In this document: in pieces, positions 56,015-64,000 of the stretch | Layout: every line of letters begins with the position of its first letter | Position numbering within the stretch: the stretch's first letter is position 1 | Source: Prorocentrum cordatum | Taxonomy: Eukaryota > Sar > Dinophyceae > Prorocentrales > Prorocentraceae | Length of the DNA stretch: 64,000 nt | Assembly: GCA_963575745.1 (NCBI GenBank) | Contig: CAUYUJ010019088.1 | Coordinates: forward strand, 83,501 to 147,500 | Direction: 5' to 3' | Program-made: the position numbers and the translations under genes | Notes under the pieces: model-generated | Told to the model about the DNA's origin: nothing | The model's database searches: none | Seen by the model: the letters and a program-made list of their open reading frames with translations, nothing else

Positions 56015-57180
56015 GAAAACCAAGGGGGGTCACTGCCGGTTCGACCCCCCCCCTCCAGAAAACCGGGGGGGGGTCACTACAGTTCGAACCCCTTCCCCCC
56101 CACACCCAGTCCATCATGAAAGGGGGGGGGTCACTTCTGGTTCGAACCACCCCGCCCCCCCCCCTCTCGAAAACCGGGGGGGGTCACCACCGGTTCGAAC
56201 CCCCCCCCTTCCAAAACCGGGGGGGGTCACTACCGGTTCGAGACCCCTCCCCCCCCCTCCACTCGCCGCCGGGCCGGCAAACGATTCCCGCTCCTCGGGA
56301 CAGTTGGACAATGGTCGGGATGCTGGGACAGTGGCGGGAACGGTGGTGGTGGGGACAGTGGTGCGGGGACAGTGGGACAGTGGTGCGGACAGTGGTGGGG
56401 ACGGTGGTGGTGGGGACAGTGGTGAGGGGACAGCGGGACAGTGGTGGGGACAGTGGGACAGTGGTGGGGACGGTAGTGGTGGGGACAGTGGTGAAGGCGG
56501 TGGTGAGGACAGTGGTGGGACAGTAGCATAATGGGGAAAGTGGTCGGGACAGTGGGGACAGGGGGACAGTGATGGGGACAGTGGGGACGCTGGGACAGCA
56601 CAGTGGGACAGCGGCGGGGGCACTGGGACAGTAGTGGGTACAGTGGGGAGGGGACAGTGGGACAGTGGTGGGGACCGTGGAGAAAGTGGGGAGAGTGGAA
56701 CCGTGGTGGGAACAGTGGTGGGGACAGTGGGGGCAGTGAGACACTGGTGGGGGCACTGGGGACAACGGGGACAATGGTGGGAACAGTGTGGACAGTGGTG
56801 GTGAGAACAGTGGTGCTGGGGACAGCAGTACGGGATGTGGTGCGGACGGTGGTATGGGCCGGGAGTCGTTTGCTGGCGGTGAGCGTGGGGGGGGGGGAGG
56901 GGTTCGAACTGGTAGTGGCCCTCCCCGGTTTTCGAGGGGGGAGGGGGGGGGGTTCGAACCGGTAGTGACCCCCTCAGGTTTTCGAGGGGGGGGGTTCGAA
57001 CCGGTAGTGACCCCCCCGGTTTTCGAGGGGGGGGGTTCGAGCCGGTAGTGACACCCCTTCGGTTTTCGAGGGGGGGGGTATAGTTACCTTCCTCTGGTTT
57101 TCTCGGGGGGGGGGGGGTCGAACCGGTAGTGACCCCCCCGGTTTTCCGGGGGGGGGCGGAGGGGGATCACTGCCGGTTTT
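56015..57180. repeat. Large inverted repeat of tandem units around a minisatellite
   Basis: The left arm (about 56015-56290) contains four or five units of the type 'aaccggggggggtcactacc', 'ggttcgaacccccccc'. The right arm (about 56860-57180) contains the reverse complement units 'ggttcgaaccggtagtgacc', 'ccccccggttttcgag'. The arms also share an inverted 'ggcaaacgattcccg' / 'cgggagtcgtttgc' block at their inner edges (56276 and 56862). The centre (about 56310-56860) is a 'gtggtggggacagtgggaca' minisatellite. No coding signal. Confidence 0.85.
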
Positions 57181-57275
57181 TGGAGGGGAGGGGGGGGAGG
57201 GGGGGGGGGGGGAGGGGGAGGGGGGGGTTAGGGAGGGGGGGGGGGGGAGGGGGGGGGGGGGGGGGGGGGGATTTA
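57180..57275. repeat. Poly(G)-rich tract
   Basis: About 95 bases, more than 90% G, with rare A and T. Strong G-quadruplex potential on the + strand. Confidence 0.95.
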
Positions 57276-57985
57276 AGGGGGGGGATTTTCGTGCCGGGTT
57301 CCGGAGGAAGAGGGGGGGGAATTTTCCACAGTAGAGCGGCGGTGGATATTGATGTTATCATCCGTATTATCCAAATGATTTCATCCTCATTATCAGCATT
57401 ATCATGATTAGGTCTATTCGTATTTTTCTTGTCATGTTTTCCATTCGTGTCATCTTCGTTATTAGTATTGTTATGGTTTTTATTACCATTACTGATATCA
57501 TTATGATGGTGATGGTGAGAAGGATGAGGATGAGGACTAGGATGAGGATAACTAGGCCCCCCCTGGAGAGCGACCACCGCCTTCCCAAGCGAACCATCCG
57601 TGTCGCAGCAGTGGCGCAGTTTCTGCGACTTTCGTGAGGTCGTGCCCGTCTCGCCCTCTGGTCGTCTGCTTTGCCCCCCCCTCTGGTTTTCCACATGGGG
57701 GGTGAGGAAAGGGGGCCCAGTTGGTGCCCAAGAGGGTCCTTGAAGGGCCCTTTTGCAGCCTTTTTCTTCCCCCCTCTATTTGGGTTACCCCCGATTGCCA
57801 CCCGCCCGACCAGTGCGCCTCCAGCTCCTCCCTCGTGCCCGGTTGTCGAGCGGGCCGGCGCGCGACAGGATCAGCAGCCCATCCTCACGGAAAAGTTGAA
57901 GCAGGCGACCTGCGGCGGCATTTTTTTTCTTGGGGTGGGGCGCGGGCCTTCCTCCACCATCCTCCTCCCCTCCCGGAAAAGAAAA
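57276..57985. other. Unassigned stretch
   Basis: Imperfect ATT/GAT words at 57340-57550 on either strand, then mixed sequence. No gene recognised. Confidence 0.4.
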
Positions 57986-58282
57986 GAAGGGGGATCTCCC
58001 CTTGCTTTTCTCGCCCTCCTCCTCGCCCCCTTCCTCCTTACCCTCCTCCTCCTCCTCCTCCTCCTCCTCCTCCTCCTCCCTCTTTCTCCCCTTCCTCCTC
58101 CCTCTTTCTCCCCTTCCTCCTCCCCTTCCTTCTTCCGCCTTCTCGTTTTCCCCCCCTCCTTTCTCCTCCTCTCTCCTCCTATTTTTTTTGTTTTTGTTTG
58201 CCTCTTTCCCTCCTCTCCTCCTCCTCCTCCTCCTCCTCCTCCTCCTCCTCCTCCTCCTCCTCCTCCTCCTCCTCCTCCCTCC
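57985..58282. repeat. Polypyrimidine (CTC)n tract
   Basis: CTC/CCT triplets, a CTTTCTCCCCTTC subrepeat (58078-58135), then (CTC)n 58205-58278. Confidence 0.95.
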
Positions 58283-58617
58283 CGGGGAAGGCTTGCGTGA
58301 ATGCAGCAGCCTAGCCTTGAGCCAACATGGCTTAAGGTCTGAGAAGCGGCAGGGGCAGAGATGGGGAGGACGGGGCGCATGCGACATCAGACCCCGACAC
58401 ACGACGCCATGAAGAGTGACAGCGCCGAATCACGGCTGGAGTGCCCGACTCCGCCTCCTGTGAGGGACCGACAAATCAGCACAGATATGGCCGCGCGGAC
58501 TTCTGCCACGCCTCCATGCCTCCCTCTCCTGGGTCTTCGGGACGCGTGCGCGAGGCGCAGAGGCGAGAGCCGCACTCTGCATCGCGACCCCCCATCACTT
58601 CTAAGCTTTCAAGACGA
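58283..58617. other. Short mixed stretch between triplet arrays
   Basis: Protein-like + frames ('LALSQHGLRSEKRQGQ' near 58310-58360) follow the polypyrimidine tract but cannot be assigned. Confidence 0.3.
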
Positions 58618-58690
58618 GTAGGAGGAGGAGGAGGAGGAGGAGGAGGAGGAGGAGGAGGAGGAGGAGGAGGAGGAGGAGGAGGAGGAGGGG
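58618..58690. repeat. (GAG)n tract
   Basis: About 24 GGA/GAG triplets, almost pure. Confidence 0.97.
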
Positions 58691-59108
58691 GCGAGAGTCA
58701 CCTTCTGGACAACGGCCCCCTCCACCCGTGGAGCTGCCGGGGGAGCTCTCTCGAGGCGAGCGTGCGCGGGTCGCCCGTGAAAGAAGTGCTCGCGCCTCCG
58801 GCGGGAGCAGCGGTTGGAGCTTGGGAGGCCTCGGAGAGTCCCCCCCTGCTGGCCCCTTCCTCCTCCGGACTCGCCTCCAAGGAGGCAGGCCATTTTTTGG
58901 TCCCCGAGTCCCTAGTCCTCTTCTGCTCCTCCTCCTCCTCCCTCCTCCTCCCTGCTGCCCCCCCCGCCTCCACCTCCTCCCAGGCGCCTGTGCCTCTGGG
59001 TCCCCTTCCCAGGCAAGCAGGCGGCTTGCAGCCCGATCGTCACCTCGCCCGTGCCTGCCCGGGGGTCATGGGAAACCGCGATGCTGTGCAGCGTTTGGGC
59101 GGGGGGAA
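58690..59108. other. GC-rich stretch, no assigned gene
   Basis: A CTCCTC run at 58925-58960. Frames open on both strands; nothing recognised. Confidence 0.4.
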
Positions 59109-59120
59109 AACACTTGCATC

Positions 59121-59296
59121 AAGTCGGGCGTGTCCCCCTACAGGGGGATTTTCGACGAAAAATAGAAAATACACAACAAATACTTCAAACATGTCAAAAA
59201 TATGCAAAAACAGTCCCCAGACTTTTTAAACAATATGCTTGGGGTATTTTTTATTTTTCGTCGAAAATCCCCCCTGTAGGGGGACAGGCCCGACCT
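59121..59296. mobile_element. MITE family A, copy 2 (176 bp) with 12-bp TSD
   Basis: Ends 'aagtcgggcgtgtcccccta' and its complement, TIR about 45 bp including 'cagggggattttcgacgaaa'. Perfect 12-bp direct repeats 'aacacttgcatc' at 59109-59120 and 59297-59308. AT-rich interior differs from copy 1 (28033-28220), so ends are more conserved than the middle. Confidence 0.94.
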
Positions 59297-59477
59297 AACA
59301 CTTGCATCTCGACGCCCGTGTTGCCCCAGCCGTGCTTCCCACCGCCAGGGTCCCCCGCCCTGGCGTGCGGGGGGGTGGGTTTTGGTCTCGCGTGGGAGCG
59401 GTGGCGCACAGAGGCCCACGTGGGCGCCACAGCCAAGTCCCTCTCTTGTAGAGTTAACCTGGGTTATCCCTATCCAC

Positions 59478-59517
59478 CTCCTTCTCCTCCTCCTCCTCCT
59501 CCTCCTCCTCCTCCCCG
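59478..59517. repeat. (CTC)n tract
   Basis: About 13 CTC triplets. Confidence 0.95.
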
Positions 59518-59606
59518 GCCCTCCCTCCCTCCTTCCCTCCCTTTCCTGTTTCCAGTTTCCAGTTTGGGGGAAGTCTCCGCGCGCGCCGCGGGCCCATGCG
59601 TCGGGC

Positions 59607-61370
59607 CTACTGTAAGGTCCCGACTCCTGATTGCCTAGCAGCTCCTTCTCGGAGCATTGCTAACTCTCCAGAGGGCCAGGACAGCAACCCTTGGGGAAGC
59701 TGGCGAGAAAGAAGTCGGCGGATGGCCTTGCATCCGGTGGGGGTGGCCTCCTTGCACTCCTCACGGAGCTTCCTGCTCCGATGGGCTGACCACCCCCCAC
59801 ATCTAAGACAGATCGTCACCCCCCTGTACGTGCGGAGGTGAAGGCGATGTGTCTCGTGGGTATAAAACACTCCAGGGTGGGGACAGCAGGGCTTGTTAAC
59901 CCAGCGAGCTTTCCCGAGGATTCCAACCCGAGCACATCGCACACACTGAATTCGGTCACCATGCTGTTCAATGGTGTGCGGGCTCACTTGAGCCTCCCGC
60001 AACCGACGGACCAAAGCGTCCCTAGGGGCCTTGAAGGCCCCGAGTTTGGGCCCGTGGGTCCAGGCAAGAAACTGAATGACAGCAATGCGTTTAACAATTA
60101 GGCTCATTTCACTATCACGTTGCCGAACGTGGTCGAGGATCTCCTCGGGTAATTCAAAGAAGTCGGCTGCTCTCCTCGCGACTGCATCAGCAACGTGGTT
60201 GACGAAATAAAAGACTGGGTAGACCACTCCACTCTCAAGATCTTCCAGAGATGCATGGGCCTTAACTTTATCTAGGGTAAAGGGGTATTGCCGCTTCGAA
60301 ACCACTTTCCAGAAAACATTCCAAATGTCAGAATTGAGCTTGTGCCTCCATGGGGCCCCATGTCTGAACCCCCGAAGGAGATACATACTGTCAGTAACTA
60401 GGTGGATGGGTCCCCGCAATCTGAGCGCAGCGATGGCGGCCATGAGCTCACCACGATTGATGGTCTGCTTGCCTGGGACGGGGCCGAAGACCGTGCCGAT
60501 CACACGTATGTCCTGATCGAACAGCGCGAGGCCCCATCCAACCTTCCTAAGCCTCGGATCCCCAGTGAACTTCCCTCCTGACGCATCAATTCCAACCAGG
60601 CGCCAGTCAGTAAACGAAAAGGCCCAGGGCACCCTCAAAACTGCAGTTCCTTGGGGGTCCTCGGCACCATGGAAATTAGCAGCAACTCCAACTGTATCGT
60701 GCTGCGGCTGTAAACCTCGTAGCCACTTGATGGCATTGGATGCCGCCTCCACCGTAGCTCGCTGCAAACGGTGTTGCGAATCAGCAATGGCTGGGTGGAA
60801 ACGGCCAAGCCCTGGGAGGCAAGGGCATGTCCAGTAGCAATGAAGTGCATCCTCCATCGCCTCCCCACACCTCCAGCATGCAAAGCTGCCGTGTTCCCCC
60901 TTCATACCTGCAAGATATCTGCGCTGCCCATGCCAGACTATGCCCATGGCAACAGCTGTCGCGGCTGGCACGAGAAAAGAGTCGTCATCATCCCCTCGCT
61001 TCCATGCGCGGGTGATGAGTTGAAATTGGTAAGCGTCGATAGAGCTGCCAGATCCCGATCCACAGTAATATTGAGACGCCTGCCCCCAATATCGGTCTTG
61101 AATCGTTCGAATCATTTCCTGGATGAAACCTTCTTGCTCGGATCGGGGTCCTGGCCTAATATGAACGAGCCGCCGAGATGGACTGGTCCATAGCCACGCT
61201 GTCGCAGCTGTCCAGCCGAAGTCTAGGAGATAGGCAATGACGGTGGAACATAAGACAACCACTTTGTTCCATCTTCCTTCCTTGGGGACTAACTTGTCCC
61301 AGACCCGCTTCCAAGTCCTGGAGATCCCTTGGTGTAATTCAGGTTCCTGATTAATAATAGCGAGCCACAT
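59607..61370 (-). pseudogene. LINE C-terminal region: zinc finger and RNase H
   Basis: A 587-residue frame, in phase with the RT frame but separated by one stop codon. Residues 165-182 'CWRCGEAMEDALHCYWTC' form a C-x2-C-x8-H-x4-C finger typical of the RT-associated zinc-binding domain. RNase H spans roughly 255-405 with its four acids: Asp-262 (GIDASG), Glu-308 (NRGELMA), Asp-327 (VTDSM) and Asp-395 (NHVADAVAR). It would remove RNA from the hybrid during second-strand synthesis. The C-terminus has two further Cys pairs ('CVRCARVG', 'CLRCGGW') with a terminal Cys/His set. The initial Met at 61368-61370 is not a real start; the ancestral frame ran on from RT. Confidence 0.9.
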
Positions 61371-61391
61371 CTGGAAACACCCAATAGGAAT

Positions 61392-62386
61392 CTAGTACCC
61401 AGGATCGGTCTCCAGGGCCCCTTTGGGTGATAAAGCATAGGCGGTAGTTGTACACCCAGAGCTCTTGGTGAGCCCCATGGCTCTGCAAAGCTTGCCACGT
61501 AGGAGTCGTAGCTGGGTCGGACTAACTCCGTGCCCCTGAAACCCCCACATGAGCTGCGGCTTGGCCCCCGTGGTGACAAGGACGCGCACGTGCTTCCTGC
61601 CCCTGGGCAGTCTGCAAATCTTGGCCAGCCTGACAAAGCCTTTACGTTGTCGGTTCTGTCGAACTCGAAGCCTTCGAAGTTTCCCCAGAGTGGCATCACA
61701 CCCAAGGTCACGCCCCGACGCGTTAACACGAACCTCAATACCTTGGCCTTTCAAGGCCTGGGCAACATCTTGGGCCAGGGTTGGGCTCGAAGCCATAATA
61801 ACACTTTTGTTCGACAACGTGCAGCCTGCCCGACAATGCCCCTCGGCAAGTGAAAGGACGGCCTTCGGGAACTGGTCTCGAATGGCCTTCTCGGATGCCC
61901 ACATACGCACCCTCAAGTCATCCACCCAGGTGCGGAACGGCATCCTCTTGAAACGATGGTGGAAGTCATGCAATATGTTGTAACGAAAGGCCCTGGCAAG
62001 CGAGCAGCTCTGCCCGCACCCTTGAAGGAACGATGTGTGTGGGGCGGCAAACCTGGAGGCCCCGAGGTCGGACTTCAGAACTCTCGCGGCCTTGTGAACC
62101 ATTAGGGCCAGGGATAGAGGCGGTTTCGGGTAGTCCAGGGGCACATCAGTATTGGCAGCGACTTCAATAGAACTAGTGCCGAAAACGTTTCGATGTCCAG
62201 GAGGGCCTCGGTCATCGGGGTCCCAGTGGAACTAACAATCTCGGCAGCCATTTCAGACAACACTGCAGCACGTAAAGGATCATGTCCTCGGAGGGCTTGG
62301 TCCCAGAACCCCGCCTTCGCACTGTCCCATTCAGACAGATCATATCGAAAAAGCTTAGTGACGAGCCTGTACAGCCCTGACGTCAA
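61392..62386 (-). pseudogene. LINE reverse transcriptase
   Basis: A first frame (62386 to about 62150) has 'YRLVTKLFRYDLSEWDSA' and 'ALLDIETF', RT motif A. After a frameshift the second frame (62144 to 61392) has 'SFLQGCGQSCSLARAF' at residues 38-53 (motif B, Q-G-x-x-x-S) and 'FRTWVDDLRVR' with the catalytic Asp pair at residues 75-76 (codons 61922-61917). The thumb-side 'LSNKSVIMAS' and 'LGCDATLGKLRR' follow (K-x-x-V and L-G-x-D). The frame ends at TAG 61392-61394, and the same frame re-opens at 61370 as the RNase H part. Confidence 0.9.
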
Positions 62387-63730
62387 CGCGAGGGCTGAAG
62401 GAAGATACAGTTGAGCAACGCCTGGATAGGGATCTGCTGGTAAAAACAGGTGTCATTGACCAATGTCACCAGCATGGGTCTCGCTTCCCCTGGCAAGAGC
62501 AAGCAATCCCTGACCCGCCAGCCATCCCCTCCTGGGGCAGCCGACGGGGAGTACCAGGAGGCAACTTCAAAGACCCTGCTGATGTCCCAAGGGAAGTAGT
62601 CCCAATCCCAGGATTGCATAGCTTCTTTCCGAATCTTGGTCATCCAGATTGGCTCCACTGGGGCCACATGGTTGTACCCTTTGGGGTCCCATTTAGTCAT
62701 GCAAACTTCCAACTTGTGGTTCATAACCTCAAAGGGATCGGCGACCACATTGCCTAGGGGGTCCACGTGGGTGTCGTAGGGCTCTGGGAGGTCCGACGGG
62801 GCCTTGGTGATGGCGTGGGCAGCTCCTCCCTCTTTCTTCAGAGAGTCCAAGAGACACTGGTTGAAGGCGTCCCTCGAGAGTTTGAGTTCCTCCAAATGGT
62901 AAGTATGCTGGATGCGATCAATGATGGCGAGGGCATTCGCCTGCATGCTGTCGTCGAAATACCCCCGCCATTTTAGAGCAGCAGGTAGGACTCGTGTGTC
63001 TTCAGGAGGCAGACCAGGTTCTGGGAGCCTCTGGCGGGTCCTGGTAATAGTCCCCTGAAGCCGAGCAAGGTGGGCCCATGTAGGCCTGGGGCCTTTCTTG
63101 GTGGGTTTCCTGTCCCTCTCCTGAAGCCTCATGCCTATAGTAGCCCATTGATGAGATAACGATCCAGCCTTGCCGTGCTTGGGTGTAGCCTGCAGGAGGT
63201 CGCGCCAGCCAAAAGTAGGGCACACGCCCAAGTGGCCTTCGGAGTCGTCACCTGCGATGTCCTTTTGCTGGAGCTCCACTCCCCGACATAGCTGGCCATA
63301 CATATCAGAGAGGGCCTGGTGATGGTGTGAGTGATTGACAGGATACTGCGGGTGGGGAATACATCCCAGTTGGTCCATAGCTTTAGCAAAATAGTAGTTC
63401 CATTCCCGAGCTGGTCCCGCGGGCCGAGGAAGAGGGGCCGAGTGGCCCAGGGCCCAAACCTTCCTGGTCAGGGCAGCCCTGGACAGCTCCAATTGAATAG
63501 CAACATGGGGCGCCCATGGCCCTTCAAGCTTTCCTGAGACTTCAACGTCAGGCCAGAGATGCTTATGGATAATGAAATAGTCGATAGTGGATTCCCTATC
63601 CCTGTCAGTACATGGTATGTCAGCACACACCACCGCAGCATTGAAACTCTCTCAGAGCCCAGTGTCCTGAATAGCAGCTGGTGGCATGTTGAAGTCCCAC
63701 CCAAGGACGAACGGCATATTCATCTGCCTG
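62383..63730 (-). pseudogene. LINE EEP endonuclease (C-terminal half) and pre-RT region
   Basis: Upstream, around 63662-63724, a minus frame reads 'MPFVLGWDFNMPPAAI', the G-D-F-N-M-x-P core of EEP (here W-D-F-N). The 416-residue frame ending at 62383 then gives 'STIDYFIIHKHLWPD' and 'GPWAPHVAIQLEL', the S-x-I-D-Y-F and P-H motifs at the domain's end. A basic/helical linker of about 250 residues follows, then 'YSPSAAPGGDGWRVRDCLLL', the P-G-x-D-G motif at the RT N-terminus. The nuclease nicks target DNA to start target-primed reverse transcription. The frame is broken twice: once within EEP and again at the RT junction. Confidence 0.85.
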
Positions 63731-63749
63731 ACGAATGTAAAGATTTCAC

Positions 63750-63800
63750 CCTCCCTCCCTCCCTCCCTCCCCCCCTCCTCTCCCCCTCCCTCGTCCCTCC
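63750..63800. repeat. (CCCT)n / CT-rich tract
   Basis: CCCTCC repeats with a C-run, sitting exactly where the minus-strand LINE breaks off and just before a + strand AG-bounded island. Confidence 0.9.
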
Positions 63801-63819
63801 GCCCTCAGCCTCTGCCGCA

Positions 63820-64000
63820 GGCCACGGAGACCAGCAGTCTATTCGAGATGGCCAAGCGCAACCTCCTGCGCGACAGGACCCCACGGCAGGCGCGCGTGCG
63901 CCTTGACGCGGTGGCGACGCTCCAGGCTGAATTTTGCATGACATATCGGGAGGGCTCGAGGGCCCAGCGATCCGATGCGGGAATTTGTACACGACCACCG
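63820..64000 (+). CDS. Candidate exon at right edge, runs out of window
   Basis: A long polypyrimidine stretch ends 'cctctgccgcag' (to about 63820). The following + frame reads 'ATETSSLFEMAKRNLLRDRT', 'PRQARVRLDAVATLQAEFC' and 'MTYREGSRAQRSDAG' to the window end without a stop. The balanced composition and the splice-acceptor context support an exon. No family recognised; the rest lies beyond the window. Confidence 0.35.

Larger units (their letters stand above)
59607..63748 (-). mobile_element. LINE retrotransposon, 5'-truncated, minus strand
   Basis: EEP endonuclease, RT, zinc finger and RNase H follow each other on the minus strand over 4.1 kb, with only two frameshifts (near 62385 and 62140) and one in-frame stop (61392-61394). 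The 5' end is cut inside the EEP domain at a (CCT)n tract (63750-63800). It is far better preserved than the LINE at the left edge of the window. Confidence 0.9.

Noticed and set aside
56015-57180. tRNA genes suggested by repeated GGTTCGAACC
   Set aside because: No A box, anticodon arm or acceptor stem surrounds the motif; it is palindromic and part of a minisatellite unit.

Overview
The window reads as a nuclear contig from a dinoflagellate, possibly a thecate GC-rich genus such as Prorocentrum; the genus is a guess. The evidence is the near absence of ordinary intron-poor genes, the abundance of simple-sequence and minisatellite DNA, and several decayed retroelements whose domain architecture (Copia polyprotein with an extra methyltransferase-like module; LINEs with an EEP endonuclease, RT and RNase H) is familiar from dinoflagellate genomes. 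No bacterial or viral gene cluster, rRNA, tRNA or CRISPR array was recognised.

Layout. 0-1.7 kb: a frameshifted LINE reverse-transcriptase relic. 1.7-6.7 kb: non-genic DNA, including a ~1 kb polypurine run followed by a polypyrimidine run. 6.7-10.3 kb (again at 20.5-21.2 and 27.5-29 kb): arrays of a CTTGG-based 10-11 bp repeat carrying an embedded ~90 bp cassette about every 400 bp. 10.7-12.5 kb: a CT microsatellite, a 152-bp tandem array with dimeric structure, and a TTATC array. 13.8-14.9 kb: a segmental duplication, one copy of which is interrupted by a 178-bp foldback element while the other keeps the empty site. 15-17.5 kb: trinucleotide arrays and a 130-bp MITE-like element. 17.9-20 kb: a ~14-bp GGATTCCTT repeat field. 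22.1-22.9 kb: the best candidate for a host coding stretch. 24.3-24.95 kb: a TIR-bounded element filled with a pentanucleotide array, with a relative in the opposite orientation at 54.5-55.95 kb. 28.0 kb and 59.1 kb: two copies of one MITE family, the second with a perfect 12-bp target duplication.

32.9-36.2 kb holds a LINE fragment (zinc finger and EEP endonuclease) abutted by the largest object in the window, a Copia-type LTR retrotransposon at about 36.2-50.8 kb (+). Its ~245-bp LTRs, tRNA-Met-like primer site, gag, zinc knuckle, protease, cysteine-rich module, methyltransferase-like domain, integrase, RT and RNase H are in Copia order, but the frames are broken and gag is split by a ~6 kb satellite of about 47 units of ~120 bp with poly(T) and (TA)n tracts. 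Downstream come a possible RNase H relic (51.9-52.2 kb), a small MITE with 8-bp TSDs (53.4 kb), a large inverted minisatellite structure (56.0-57.2 kb), and on the minus strand a 4.1-kb LINE (63.75 to 59.6 kb) with EEP, RT, zinc finger and RNase H.

Nothing here works as a pathway; the window is mostly a record of nested transposition and repeat expansion. Short exon-like islands that follow polypyrimidine-AG signals on the + strand (about 4.3, 12.9, 22.1, 31.9 and 63.8 kb) hint that one or more host genes with very long, repeat-filled introns may cross it.
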